Assembly: GCF_018130825.1 (NCBI RefSeq)
Contig: NZ_JAFCJS010000005.1
Location: forward strand, 124,001-188,000
Length of the DNA: 64,000 nucleotides
Source of the DNA: Bradyrhizobium liaoningense
Lineage (GTDB): Bacteria; Pseudomonadota; Alphaproteobacteria; Rhizobiales; Xanthobacteraceae
Direction of reading: 5' to 3'
The notes under the pieces were generated by a model. The model made no database searches and was not told where the DNA came from. It saw only the letters and a list, made by a program, of their open reading frames with translations. This document shows positions 42,600-52,095 of the stretch, piece by piece (the first letter of the stretch is position 1; every line of letters begins with the position of its first letter). The translations under genes were made by a program, and so were the position numbers.

Positions 42600-45500
42600 T
42601 CACCAGCTGTACTTGAACACGCCCTTGCCGGAATAGCTGGTGACGTTGCCGGAGAATTCGCCGTCGAAGGTGCCGGCTATCGAGAAGCCGCTCAGCCATT
42701 TCATCTCGGCGCTGGCGCTGACGAGCGCGGAATCGGCATCGACCCTGGCGCCGTTCACGACGAAGCTGGTGCCCGGCAGGGTCTGGAACAAGGCTGTGAC
42801 GGCGCGGCTCGGATTGTAGTCGTGCGCCCAGGCGGCGCGGCCGCGCAAGGTCAGCACGCCGTTCTGCATGGCGTAGGACTTGTCGGTGCGCAGGCCGAGC
42901 TCGGAGCGGGTGTCGGTGAGGGATTGCGCGGCGTAGTTCAGCGCGAACAGGCCGCCGCCATTGAGGCTCGTTTCGGAATAGTTCGGCAGGTTGAAATTCG
43001 TCACCTGCGCCGCCGCATAGGGCGTGATGCCGATCATCGGCGTCGCGAAGCGGTAGCCGCCCTCGAAACGGGCCGAGAAGCTGTCGGCCTTGTAGCGGGC
43101 CTGGAGCTGGTCGGCGCCGGCGAGCGCCACGGTGCGGTTGGTGGTGACGTCGTGCCAGCCATAGGCGAGGGCGGCCGAGATATAGGCCGGTCCGAAATTG
43201 TGCCGGCCATAGACGCCTGCCTGGAACAGGTCGGACGAGCCCGAGCCCATCGCATTCGCAACCGAGTAGTTCAACCCGCCGCCGCCGAGCGCGAAGCCGA
43301 CGAGGGTGTCGAGCGAAATCCTGTAATCGGCGCCGGCCGCGCCGCCCCAGACCCGTGCGGTCAGGTCCTGCGAGCCGACCGCGGCGTTGCCGCCGACCTC
43401 GGCCGAGCCGCCATAGCCCGCCGCCCAGACGCTCCAGCGGCTGCTGGGCTGCGAGGAGAGCAGCGGCGCCTTGGTCGCCATTGCATAGGCTTCGCGCTCG
43501 CGCGCGTTGGCCGGACGCATCCTGGCGTAGGCGGTGGCGTCGTCGCTGTCGGCGAATTGGGCGACGCTGCCCGCCTTGGCGAAGCCGCCGGAGCGGCCGA
43601 TGACAGTGGGGTCGAGCATCAGGTTCATGAACTGGCCGTCGGCATTGATCGCGGCCTGCAGGATGCCGGTGCCGAGCTCGCCCGAGGCGGTGGTCAGCCC
43701 CGCCGGTCCCAGCGCGGCGAAGGCGGCGGGAATGCCCCCGGTCGTGTTGAAGAAATTGGTCAGCGTGTTCGCGACGCTCTGCTGGTTGGCGTTGAGGCCG
43801 CCGCTAGGTGCGAAGTTGACGTTGACGTTGAGGTACACGTTGTTGATGTCGTAGCTCAGCGTCGTGTTGAGCGTCGGCATGTTAGAGAGGACGGTCGGAT
43901 TGAAGCTGGTACCGCCGAGGCTGCCGGCCGCAGTCAGGATCGTGTACTGCTTCTTGACCGTGCCCGAGGTGAAGTTCGCGCGCACCGTCGCGCCGCCGAG
44001 GTCGGTCGCGCCCGTGACCTGGGTGAGGCTGGCGCTGGTGGAGGAGACCTGCACCAGATAGGTCGAGGCGGCGGTGAAGATCAGGCTGCCGGTCACCGTC
44101 AGCGGGCCGTACGGGTTCGCCGCGCTGCCCGGCGCCAGCGTGCCGCCGCTGACCTGGACGCCGGCGACCGTGCCGCTGCCGGCGAGCGTGCCGCCGGCAT
44201 TGACGGTGATCGGGCTGTTCAGGATCGAGCCGTCGACCACCAGCGTGCCGCCATTCACCGTGGTGGCGCCGGTATAGGTGTTGGCGCCGGACAGCGTCTG
44301 CGTGCCGCCGGCGATGATCAGGCCGCCGCCGAAGCCGGCATCGTCGATGACGCCGGAGAAGGTTCCGCTGGCGTTGGTGATGGTCAGCGTGTTGAAGCCG
44401 AGATTGACGGTGCCCGAGCCTGACAGCGACTTGATCGAGGTGCCGCCGTTGAGCAGGCCCGAGATGTCGAAGGCGCCGTTGGCAATGACGCTGCTGGAGG
44501 TCGCAATGCTGCCATTGAGGCCGCCGAAATCGATGAGATCGAGCTCGCCGCCGGCCACGATGGTCGTGGTGCCGGTATAGGTGCTGGTACCGAACAGCTG
44601 CTGCGTCGCGCCGCTTGCGATCACGAGGTTGCCGCCGGTGCCGCCGCCGATGCCGCCGTCCTGGATCACGCCGCCATAGAAGCTGCCGTTCGTGATCGTC
44701 AGCGTCTTCGATCCCAGCGAGACGAAGCCGGCGGTGCTGGCGGAGAGAAGGCCGCCGACCGAAGCCCCTGAATTGGTCTGGGAAATATCGAGCGTGGCGC
44801 CGGCGCCGGCGAGGGCGACATAGAGCGAGCTTGCGATCGAGCCGGCGCCCTTCAACGCGAGCGTCGCGCCCCCGTCGATCTGGGTGACGTTGCTGTAGGT
44901 GTTCACGCCCGAGAGCGTCTGAGTGCCGCTGCCGACTTCAAATCCGCCAGTGCCCTGGATGACGCCCGCGAATTCGGTCGAGCCGTTGCTGATGAACAGC
45001 CCGTGGGCGCCCATGTTGACGACGCCGCTCGAACTGCCGGCGAGCGTCGTGATGGCGATGATCGGGAACGAGGCCGCAGAGATGTCGAATGTCCCATTCA
45101 CCGTCACGACACTGGAACTCGCGATGCTGCCGGCGCCGGATAATGCCAGCGTTCCGGCCGAGATCGTCGTCGCACCGGTGTAGGTGTTGACGTTGGTCAG
45201 GGTCAGCGTGCCGGTGCCGACCTTGGTTAGGCCGCCGCCGGCGCCGGAGATCACGCCGTCGACCTGGGTCGAGGTGTTGAGGCTGCCGGTGGTGAGCGTG
45301 TTGGCGCCGAGCACGTAATTGCCCGCGCCTTCGATCGAGCCGCTGGTCATCCCGCCGCTGGTGAGACCGGAAATGTCGACGGTGCCGCCGCCATTGGTGA
45401 TGAAGCGCGCGCTGCCGCCGGTCGCCGCGCCCGAGAAGTTCGTCATCGCGCCGTTGTTGGTGGTGATAGTGGCGCTGCCGGCGGAGGCGGAGCCGTCGAA

Positions 45501-46211
45501 ATTCACCGTTCCGTCGTTGGTGATGGACGAGGTGGCGGCGGTGGTGGCGTTGTGAAAGTTCAGCATGGCCGATGCGGCATTGCTGATGGTGGCGCTGCCG
45601 GCCGAGGCGCTGGTGAAGAAATCGATCTGGCCGCTGTTGGTGATCTGGGCGCTGCCGGCGGTGCTGGAATCCTCGAAGGTGAGGAAGCTGCCGTTGACGA
45701 TGCTGGCCGTTCCCGCCGTGCTGTTCTGGAGGAACGAGACAGTGCCGCCGGAACTGTTCGTGATGGTCACCGCACCAGTGCCACCGCTCGCGGTGCTGCT
45801 GCCCTGGAACACCATATTGATGCCGCCGGACGCGGACACGAAGTTCTGCGTGTTGCCCGAATTGTTGATCATGCCGGTGCCGTTGACGATGAACGCGTCG
45901 CCGATCGTGACCGTGTAGGCCTGCGCGGTGTTCGTGAACAGCACCGTGTCGATGACCACGACGCCGTTGAAATTGTCGACGTTCGCGCTGCCGGTGTTGG
46001 TGAAGGTCGCGGTTCCGTCCGGCACGCTCGGGTTGGATGACCAGTTGGTCGGGTCGGTCCAGTCGGTGCTGCCGCCGGTCCAGGTGCCGTCGACGGCGTG
46101 GGCGGCGACGACGCCGAGCGCGGTCGTGGCGAGCAGGGTCGCCAGCGCGTGGCGGGTGATGGACCCCAGCCGGTATCCGATCCTCTCGGGCGCCATTTTC
46201 GGTCCGGCCAT
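42600..46211 (-). CDS. Autotransporter with beta-strand (PATR) repeats and C-terminal beta-barrel
   Basis: A 1203-residue type V secreted protein. After a long signal region (RHALATLLATTALGVVAAHA) the passenger is a beta-helix rich in the autotransporter-associated repeat (KVGTGTLTLTNVNTYTGATT, GGTQTLSGANTYTGATTVNG, repeated with variations). The barrel occupies roughly residues 930-1203, starting near SSRWSVWAAGYGGSAEVGG and ending in GKGVFKYSW with the aromatic terminal residue needed for outer-membrane insertion. The ATG at 46211 was preferred; an upstream in-frame start adds a non-signal-like N-terminus. No catalytic triad is recognised in the passenger. It may be an adhesin. Confidence 0.9.
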   Translation of the reverse strand: MAGPKMAPERIGYRLGSITRHALATLLATTALGVVAAHAVDGTWTGGSTDWTDPTNWSSNPSVPDGTATFTNTGSANVDNFNGVVVIDTVLFTNTAQAYTVTIGDAFIVNGTGMINNSGNTQNFVSASGGINMVFQGSSTASGGTGAVTITNSSGGTVSFLQNSTAGTASIVNGSFLTFEDSSTAGSAQITNSGQIDFFTSASAGSATISNAASAMLNFHNATTAATSSITNDGTVNFDGSASAGSATITTNNGAMTNFSGAATGGSARFITNGGGTVDISGLTSGGMTSGSIEGAGNYVLGANTLTTGSLNTSTQVDGVISGAGGGLTKVGTGTLTLTNVNTYTGATTISAGTLALSGAGSIASSSVVTVNGTFDISAASFPIIAITTLAGSSSGVVNMGAHGLFISNGSTEFAGVIQGTGGFEVGSGTQTLSGVNTYSNVTQIDGGATLALKGAGSIASSLYVALAGAGATLDISQTNSGASVGGLLSASTAGFVSLGSKTLTITNGSFYGGVIQDGGIGGGTGGNLVIASGATQQLFGTSTYTGTTTIVAGGELDLIDFGGLNGSIATSSSVIANGAFDISGLLNGGTSIKSLSGSGTVNLGFNTLTITNASGTFSGVIDDAGFGGGLIIAGGTQTLSGANTYTGATTVNGGTLVVDGSILNSPITVNAGGTLAGSGTVAGVQVSGGTLAPGSAANPYGPLTVTGSLIFTAASTYLVQVSSTSASLTQVTGATDLGGATVRANFTSGTVKKQYTILTAAGSLGGTSFNPTVLSNMPTLNTTLSYDINNVYLNVNVNFAPSGGLNANQQSVANTLTNFFNTTGGIPAAFAALGPAGLTTASGELGTGILQAAINADGQFMNLMLDPTVIGRSGGFAKAGSVAQFADSDDATAYARMRPANAREREAYAMATKAPLLSSQPSSRWSVWAAGYGGSAEVGGNAAVGSQDLTARVWGGAAGADYRISLDTLVGFALGGGGLNYSVANAMGSGSSDLFQAGVYGRHNFGPAYISAALAYGWHDVTTNRTVALAGADQLQARYKADSFSARFEGGYRFATPMIGITPYAAAQVTNFNLPNYSETSLNGGGLFALNYAAQSLTDTRSELGLRTDKSYAMQNGVLTLRGRAAWAHDYNPSRAVTALFQTLPGTSFVVNGARVDADSALVSASAEMKWLSGFSIAGTFDGEFSGNVTSYSGKGVFKYSW

Positions 46212-46553
46212 TGGTGCTCTCAAATCAGAAAACAATATTCGCAATGGTGCAACTTTTGCGTGCAACGAGACTCTATGGTGCGCCATGATCTCATGGCGTC
46301 ACGGTGGCTCGCAATGAACGGAGGTCCAATTGCGCGGGGTTTCAGGCCGTTCCGGGTGCAATTTCCGCAATCGTGGCTGTTGGGCAACATTTTCACGCGT
46401 CGCAATATCTGCCAGGCGAGACGCGGCCTTTCCGACGGAATTGAGCCGATGCGAGGCGGGTTGATGGGCGCGCTTATCGGGCCTAGTTTGCTCCGGAAGG
46501 CCTGTCCGCACGCCGGCATGGCCTTGTGGCAAGGAACCTTGCAGGGAAATTCG
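46212..46553. other. Intergenic region, 342 bp, divergent promoters
   Basis: It separates the minus-strand autotransporter from the plus-strand GspC/GspN-like gene. No gene is supported here, although a plus-strand frame runs through without stops from 46098. An AT-rich stretch near 46225-46260 (CAAATCAGAAAACAATATTC and onward) is the likely autotransporter promoter. No distinct hairpin was seen. Confidence 0.5.
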
Positions 46554-47252
46554 ATGTCCGCCTGGCTTCGAGCGATGGGAGTGGCTGCGCTGTGGACGGT
46601 GCTGGGCGGTGCCGCGACGCCGACGGCGACTTGGGCCGCCACCTCCTCGCGCATCGACATCTTGCCCGACGATGCCGCGGGCAGTCCTGCCGAGAGCGTC
46701 GATGTCGGCGCGGTGAGGCCGATTGCGCGGCCCGCGCAGCCTGTCAGCAAACCGGTCCCCCGCGGCAATCCGCTATGGTCGGTGCCGCTCTCGGCGCTGA
46801 CGGCAACCGAGGAGCGCCCGATCTTCTCGGCCTCGCGCCGGCCGCCGCCACGCGCGGTCGCGGGGGCTCCGGTCGAAGAGGTGCAGGCAGCCCCGCCGCC
46901 CAAGGCGGTCGAGGCGCCGCCGCCGCTGCTGCTGGTGGGAGCCGTGGTGGGCGAGGGCGACGCCATCGCTATCCTGGTCAACCGCCTCGACCAGAAGGTT
47001 GTGCGCCTGCGGCAGGGCGAATCGCTCGGCGGCTGGTCGCTGACGGAGGTGCAGCCGCGCGAGGTGACGTTCAAGCAGGGTGATCGCAGCGAGGTCCTGG
47101 CGCTCCAGCGCCCGGCGGATCCGGCGGGCGCCCCCGCGGCTCCCCCGGCGGATGCCGGCGGGAGGCCAACGATGCCCGGGACGAACGATCCGTCGTTTGC
47201 GCCCTTCGTGCCGCGTTCGACGCCGAAGAACGGCGAGTCGGATGGGCTCTGA
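46554..47252 (+). CDS. GspC/GspN-like type II secretion component
   Basis: A 232-residue protein with an N-terminal hydrophobic segment (MSAWLRAMGVAALWTVLGGA) that could be a signal or anchor. A proline-rich linker follows, then a compact domain, LLLVGAVVGEGDAIAILVNR and VRLRQGESLGGWSLTEVQPR, with the HR/PilP-like pattern of GspC and related periplasmic proteins. The ATG at 46554 has AGGGA upstream. No PDZ domain is seen. The gene is 4.6 kb from gspM, beyond the toxin-antitoxin pair and autotransporter. The main alternative is a GspN-type accessory protein. Confidence 0.7.
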   Translation: MSAWLRAMGVAALWTVLGGAATPTATWAATSSRIDILPDDAAGSPAESVDVGAVRPIARPAQPVSKPVPRGNPLWSVPLSALTATEERPIFSASRRPPPRAVAGAPVEEVQAAPPPKAVEAPPPLLLVGAVVGEGDAIAILVNRLDQKVVRLRQGESLGGWSLTEVQPREVTFKQGDRSEVLALQRPADPAGAPAAPPADAGGRPTMPGTNDPSFAPFVPRSTPKNGESDGL

Positions 47253-47452
47253 GCGCATAAACCGGCGTTGGGGAAGCTCACGTCCGTGACGCGGTCCGGC
47301 AGCTTGCCGTGCCCGAATGGCCCGGCACCGGCGGCCCGTTGTTGCCTCCGCAGGCTATCGACAATCCGCGCACTGACTGCTAGCCCGAATTCGCGCTGCT
47401 TGGGGGAACCCTGATTGACGAGGTGGCAAAGGCTTGGTGAGGGTACGGCCGG

Positions 47453-49015
47453 GTGGCTGGCATGACTTTGAGAAAAAGACCGCCCGATCTGCTGGGAAAC
47501 TCTGCGTGGAATGCGATGGCTTTCCTGGTGGCCGTGGTGCTGAACCTGGCCATCCTGCCTTTCGTGATCGTTCACCTCGGCCTCGCTGCGTTCGGCGTGG
47601 CGGGTCTCGTCACCGCCTGCATCGCGCCGGCGCTGGTGTTCAGCAACGCGCTGGGCCTTTCGACGGCGCGCGAGCTTGCGCAGCGACTGGAACCATCCGA
47701 TCGGGAAGATGCGCGGCGCCTGTTCGCGACCTCGGTGATGCTCGCGATCGGCGCGGGCGGCCCGATCAGCCTCTTCTTTCTGGTTGCCGGAGCTCCGCTT
47801 GCGCGTCTCGGATTTCATCTGGCCGGTCCGGCCGCCGCCGACCTCGGATGGGCCTTCGCACTGGCCGGCATTGGCTGGCTGTGCCAGTGCGTGTCGGCGG
47901 TCTTCGTCGCCCTGTTCACCGCGCGTCAGGACTATCGCCGGATTGCCCTGGTCGGCATTGCCGGCACAGTGGTCTCGACTTTCTCGATGCTCTTGCTGAT
48001 CCCCGTTTCGCCATACGCGTCGACGTTTCTTGGTTGCCAGGCGCTGGGACTTGCGACCGGTCTGCTGACGGCCGTGGCCTGGTCGCGCGGTGCAATCGGC
48101 CAATGGCTGGCACCGCCGGCATTGCATCGCGATGCCTTCGCGAGGCTCGCCCGGTTCGGCATCTGGCAGGTGGCCGCACAGGGCGGCGCGCTGCTTGCGG
48201 CGCAGGCCGACCGGTATCTGCTTGGCGCGCTGCTGCAACCACAATTCGTCGGTTTCTATGGCGTGGCGCAGCGCCTCCAGGAGGCGACCTATATCGGCAT
48301 CCTCAAGGTCGGTGAGATCCTGTTTCCGTTCTTCAGCACGCTGCAAAAGGAGAGCGAGGATCGCAAGGTCGATCTGCTGTTCCGATCGTCGTGGATATTG
48401 AATGTCCTTGCCGCAAGTGCCCTGGGCGCATTGATCCCCGTGGCCGGTCCGCTGCTGCATGTCTGGACCGGTGCCGAGGTCGCGGCCGAGTCCGCGCGGG
48501 TGCTCGTCGTCCTGTCGATTGCCGGCATCCTGGGATCGAGCGCGAATGTGTTCGGCTTTTATCTGCTGGCGCAGGGGCGCTCGCGCTACAACGCGCTCAT
48601 CGCGTTGATCACGGGTATCGTCACTCTCGGCACCAGTGCGATCGTATTGCCAGGCTTCGGATGGCAGGCCGCTGGCTGGAGCTCCTGCGCCGGCATGATC
48701 GCACAGATGGCGACCATCGTCGTGCTGTTGCGCCGTAGTTTTGACCTGTCCGGCATTTGGCCGCGCGTCATCCATTGCGTGCTGATGCCGCTCGGCATCG
48801 GGATCGCAACGGCGCTGGCGCTGCGCACCGGCCTCGACCGCGCACCGTTCCATCTTGCGCCGTCCTGGTGGTCGGTGGGCGTCGTCGCGTCGGTGACGGC
48901 TGCGATCATCTTTGTCGTCGAAGTTGCGGCGTCGCAGCTGGGACCGTATCGAAGGGCCTGCTTGCAGGACTTGCGCGCCATTCTCAGCCGCTTCGTGCCC
49001 CTGAAGGCCATCTAG
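47453..49015 (+). CDS. Polysaccharide flippase (Wzx-like, MOP superfamily)
   Basis: A 520-residue protein with about 12-14 membrane segments and no large soluble domain. Landmarks are LGLSTARELAQRLEPSDRED in the first cytoplasmic loop region and LLAAQADRYLLGALLQPQFV in the middle, as in lipid-linked oligosaccharide flippases. The first codon is GTG at 47453; ATG at 47462 is an alternative. It is followed after 3 bp by the asparagine-synthase-like gene and starts the plus-strand polysaccharide block. Confidence 0.85.
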   Translation: MAGMTLRKRPPDLLGNSAWNAMAFLVAVVLNLAILPFVIVHLGLAAFGVAGLVTACIAPALVFSNALGLSTARELAQRLEPSDREDARRLFATSVMLAIGAGGPISLFFLVAGAPLARLGFHLAGPAAADLGWAFALAGIGWLCQCVSAVFVALFTARQDYRRIALVGIAGTVVSTFSMLLLIPVSPYASTFLGCQALGLATGLLTAVAWSRGAIGQWLAPPALHRDAFARLARFGIWQVAAQGGALLAAQADRYLLGALLQPQFVGFYGVAQRLQEATYIGILKVGEILFPFFSTLQKESEDRKVDLLFRSSWILNVLAASALGALIPVAGPLLHVWTGAEVAAESARVLVVLSIAGILGSSANVFGFYLLAQGRSRYNALIALITGIVTLGTSAIVLPGFGWQAAGWSSCAGMIAQMATIVVLLRRSFDLSGIWPRVIHCVLMPLGIGIATALALRTGLDRAPFHLAPSWWSVGVVASVTAAIIFVVEVAASQLGPYRRACLQDLRAILSRFVPLKAI

Positions 49016-49018
49016 GAC

Positions 49019-50857
49019 ATGTGCGGAATCGCTGGAATCGTCAATTTGCGCGGCAATGCGGTCGAGCCGGCCGACATCACGCGACTGACCAGCCTGATCG
49101 CGCATCGTGGTCCGTTTGGCGAAGGAACGTGGTTCAGCGCGGACCGGACGCTCGCATTCGGCCATCGTCGCCTTGCGATCATCGATCCCGGCGAGGGCGG
49201 CTATCAGCCGATGCTGTCCGCGGACGGCCGTCACGTCATTGTCTTCAACGGCGAGATCTACAATTTCCTCGAGCTGCGCCGCGAGCTTGAGGCGCGGGGC
49301 GCGGTGTTCCGCAGCCAATCCGATACCGAAGTGATCCTCGCCGCCTGGGAGGCCTGGCGGGAAGACATGCTGCCGCGCTTCAACGGCATGTGGGCCCTGG
49401 CGATCTTCGATACGGCTACGAGCGAATTGTTCCTCGCGCGCGATCGCTTCGGCATCAAGCCGCTGCTCTATGCCATGTCGCCGGAGCGATTTGTCTTCGC
49501 TTCCGAGCAGCGGGCGCTGGCGCGCAGCGGACTGATCGATGCTTCCGTCGATCTGGAGGTGGCGCGGCGGCTGTTGCTCGACGCCTTTGGCGTCGAGGGA
49601 AGCGACCGCACCCTGTTTCGGCAGGTACGCCGTCTGCAGGCCGGCCATTGCATGTGGCTGCGCCAGCGCAAGGTCAGCGTCAGGCGCTGGTGGCGGACGA
49701 TCGATCATCTGCCTCCGGTGCCGGCCACGGAGTCCGAGCGTGTGGCCGGCTTCCGCGAGCTGTTCCAGGACGCCGTGGCCCTGCGGATGCGCAGCGACGT
49801 GCCGATCGGGACGTGCCTGTCCGGAGGCTTCGACTCATCGGCGGTGATCTGCACCATGGCGGCGCATGAGCAGGCCGGGATGGGGCCGCGCGACAGCGCT
49901 GCATGGCGTCACGCCTTCGTTGCGACGTTCCCGGGGGCATTGAACGACGAACGGCCGATGGCCGAGGAGGCCGCCGCCTGGGCCAGGGTCGAGCCTACTT
50001 TCCTCGAAATCGGACAGGCCGATGCGTTGACGGACCTCGACCGGATTCTCGACGATCTCGACGACGTCTATATCGGGTTGCCCAGCGCGGCATGGCTGAT
50101 CTACCGGCAATTGCGGCAGAACGACGTGACGGTGTCACTCGACGGTCACGGGGCGGACGAGTTGATGGGGGCCTATCTGCAGGAAGGAGAGGCGGCTGCG
50201 TTTCGAATCCGGAACGCCGCGGAAGATCTGGCTTCGCGATCGCCGCTGGCGCGTCGCGGCGTGGACCTCCTGCGCGTGCTGGCCTTGAAACGTCAGGGCG
50301 TCTATTTTCTGCGGGGCGGCCTGCGCGATGTTCCGAACCCGCTTCCGCTCGTCGCCGAGGACGACGTGCTGCCGCGTGTATGGGGCGGCCTGAACCGGCG
50401 GCTCTACCGCATGTTTCACAGCACGGTGCTGCCCACGATCCTGCGCAACTTCGATCGTCTCTCGATGGCCCACGGCGTCGAGGTCCGCATGCCCTTCATG
50501 GACTGGCGCCTTGTGACCTACACGATGGCGCTTCCGGAAAGCAGCAAGTCGGCAGACGGCTATACCAAGGCTGTCGCCCGGCGGGCGATGGCCAACCTGA
50601 TGCCGGAGTCGATCCGGACCGCGCGCCGCAAGGTCGGCTTCAATTCGCCGATGCCCGAATGGCTGAACGGACCTTTGGCCGGCTGGACGGCCGACCTGCT
50701 CGACCGCGAGGTGCCGGCGTTTGCCGAATTGGTGGATGAAGCGGCCTTGCGACGAGCGGTCAGCCGCTTGACGGCGTCGAAGACGTGGGACTGGGAGTCG
50801 GTCGGGCGGATCTGGCCGTATCTGAACATGAAATGGATGTTGGCGAGGTACGCGTAG
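49019..50857 (+). CDS. asnB: Glutamine-hydrolysing asparagine synthase (AsnB-type amidotransferase)
   Basis: A 612-residue protein with a complete N-terminal class II glutaminase domain (MCGIAGIVNLRG with the catalytic Cys2; FNGEIYNFLELRRELEARGA). It also has the C-terminal ATP pyrophosphatase domain with SGGFDSS at residues 268-274. Canonical enzymes make asparagine from aspartate. Homologues in polysaccharide loci can amidate sugar acids, which fits the neighbours here: flippase upstream, glycosyltransferase 3 bp downstream. The glutaminase residues are intact, so it should use glutamine. Substrate uncertain. Confidence 0.9.
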   Translation: MCGIAGIVNLRGNAVEPADITRLTSLIAHRGPFGEGTWFSADRTLAFGHRRLAIIDPGEGGYQPMLSADGRHVIVFNGEIYNFLELRRELEARGAVFRSQSDTEVILAAWEAWREDMLPRFNGMWALAIFDTATSELFLARDRFGIKPLLYAMSPERFVFASEQRALARSGLIDASVDLEVARRLLLDAFGVEGSDRTLFRQVRRLQAGHCMWLRQRKVSVRRWWRTIDHLPPVPATESERVAGFRELFQDAVALRMRSDVPIGTCLSGGFDSSAVICTMAAHEQAGMGPRDSAAWRHAFVATFPGALNDERPMAEEAAAWARVEPTFLEIGQADALTDLDRILDDLDDVYIGLPSAAWLIYRQLRQNDVTVSLDGHGADELMGAYLQEGEAAAFRIRNAAEDLASRSPLARRGVDLLRVLALKRQGVYFLRGGLRDVPNPLPLVAEDDVLPRVWGGLNRRLYRMFHSTVLPTILRNFDRLSMAHGVEVRMPFMDWRLVTYTMALPESSKSADGYTKAVARRAMANLMPESIRTARRKVGFNSPMPEWLNGPLAGWTADLLDREVPAFAELVDEAALRRAVSRLTASKTWDWESVGRIWPYLNMKWMLARYA

Positions 50858-50860
50858 ACG

Positions 50861-51949
50861 ATGCGCCTGTTCCAGAATAGCTGCTTCTATCCGTCCTATC
50901 TGCCGCGGTTCAACCAACTCGCGGCAAAGGCGCTCAGTTTCGACGCGCGGCGCCAGGTGTTTCTCAACGACCGTTTCGGCGCGGCGCATTTCCTCAAGCC
51001 GGTGCTGGATGGATCGCCGGAGGCCTTCTTCACTAACGGGGACGACGAGGTCCTGCAGCGCCGCTGGGCGCGCGAGCAGGGTATGTCGGGCGAGCCGTCG
51101 CTCGAGGCCATCCTGCTCGCGCAGATCGAGCATCACGCCACCGAGGTGTTCTACAATCTCGATCCGGTGCGCTACCCAAGCACATTCGTTGCCAAGCTGC
51201 CGGGCTGCGTGAAGACGACGCTGTGCTGGCGCGCGGCGCCGTCGGGACATGCCGATTTCACGGCCTATGGTGCTGTGCTCGGCAATTTTCCGTCGATCCT
51301 CGACATCTGGCGCAGCAGGGGATGCCGGGGCGAATTGTTCCGTCCGGCGCATGATCCGGTGATGGACGAATATGGTCACGGCGAACGTCCGATCGACGTC
51401 GTATTCGTCGGCGGCTATTCGCGACATCATCGCGCACGGGCCAGAACACTGGAGCGGGTCGCGCACCTCGCGGACAGCCACAAAATCGTGCTGTGTCTCG
51501 ACGCATCGCGCCTGACCAGGCTCGCCGAGAGCGCGATCGGACGATTGCTGCCGCTGGGACGTCACAGGCGTCCCAATGCCATCGCGGCCATCGCAAGACC
51601 CCCTGTATTCGGGAGAGATCTCTATGAGCTGATCGGCTCTTCCAAGATCGTGCTCAATGGCGCGATCGACATGGCCGGCGAGGATCGTGGCAATATGCGC
51701 TGCTTCGAGGCCATGGGGTGCGGTGCGCTGCTCGTGTCCGACGCCGGAAGATATCCGGAAGGCATGCAGGACGGCGTCACGATCGAGACCTACGGTACCC
51801 CGGAACAGGCCGCTGAAGTCATCTCGCGCAGTCTTCAGGATTGGCCCAGATCGGCCGAGATCGCCGCGCTGGGGCGCGCGCGCATTGGCGGCGTTTATGG
51901 CAAGGACGCGCAATGGAAAGCGTTCGTCGATCTCGTCGGACGCCTGTAG
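50861..51949 (+). CDS. CgeB-like glycosyltransferase
   Basis: A 362-residue protein with a C-terminal nucleotide-sugar-binding part typical of CgeB/GT4-like enzymes: DVVFVGGYSRHHRARARTLE, then IVLNGAIDMAGEDRGNMRCF and EAMGCGALLVSDAGRYPEGM. The N-terminal half is poorly conserved (SCFYPSYLPRFNQLAAKALS). It starts 3 bp after asnB. Donor and acceptor unknown. Confidence 0.82.
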   Translation: MRLFQNSCFYPSYLPRFNQLAAKALSFDARRQVFLNDRFGAAHFLKPVLDGSPEAFFTNGDDEVLQRRWAREQGMSGEPSLEAILLAQIEHHATEVFYNLDPVRYPSTFVAKLPGCVKTTLCWRAAPSGHADFTAYGAVLGNFPSILDIWRSRGCRGELFRPAHDPVMDEYGHGERPIDVVFVGGYSRHHRARARTLERVAHLADSHKIVLCLDASRLTRLAESAIGRLLPLGRHRRPNAIAAIARPPVFGRDLYELIGSSKIVLNGAIDMAGEDRGNMRCFEAMGCGALLVSDAGRYPEGMQDGVTIETYGTPEQAAEVISRSLQDWPRSAEIAALGRARIGGVYGKDAQWKAFVDLVGRL

Positions 51950-52095
51950 CCATGCTACAGCATTCGTTGCGCGCCCTCCCGATTGATTGCATGAATTTTC
52001 GACTTACGGATCCAGTGGAGGACGGAGGCTGGCTCCGTTGGAGGTGTCATGAGAATCCGACCACGTTCGATCTTGCGACGTGAGAGGGTGCGCTG

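Noticed and set aside
42570..44423. A 617-residue plus-strand frame opposite the autotransporter barrel
   Set aside because: The minus strand has a typical barrel ending in a terminal aromatic residue; the plus frame has low-complexity Arg/Ala/Gly sequence only.
46220..49708. An 1162-residue minus-strand open frame across the GspC/GspN-like, flippase and asnB genes
   Set aside because: It spans three well-supported plus-strand genes and their intergenic gaps and has Arg/Gln-rich, domain-free sequence.
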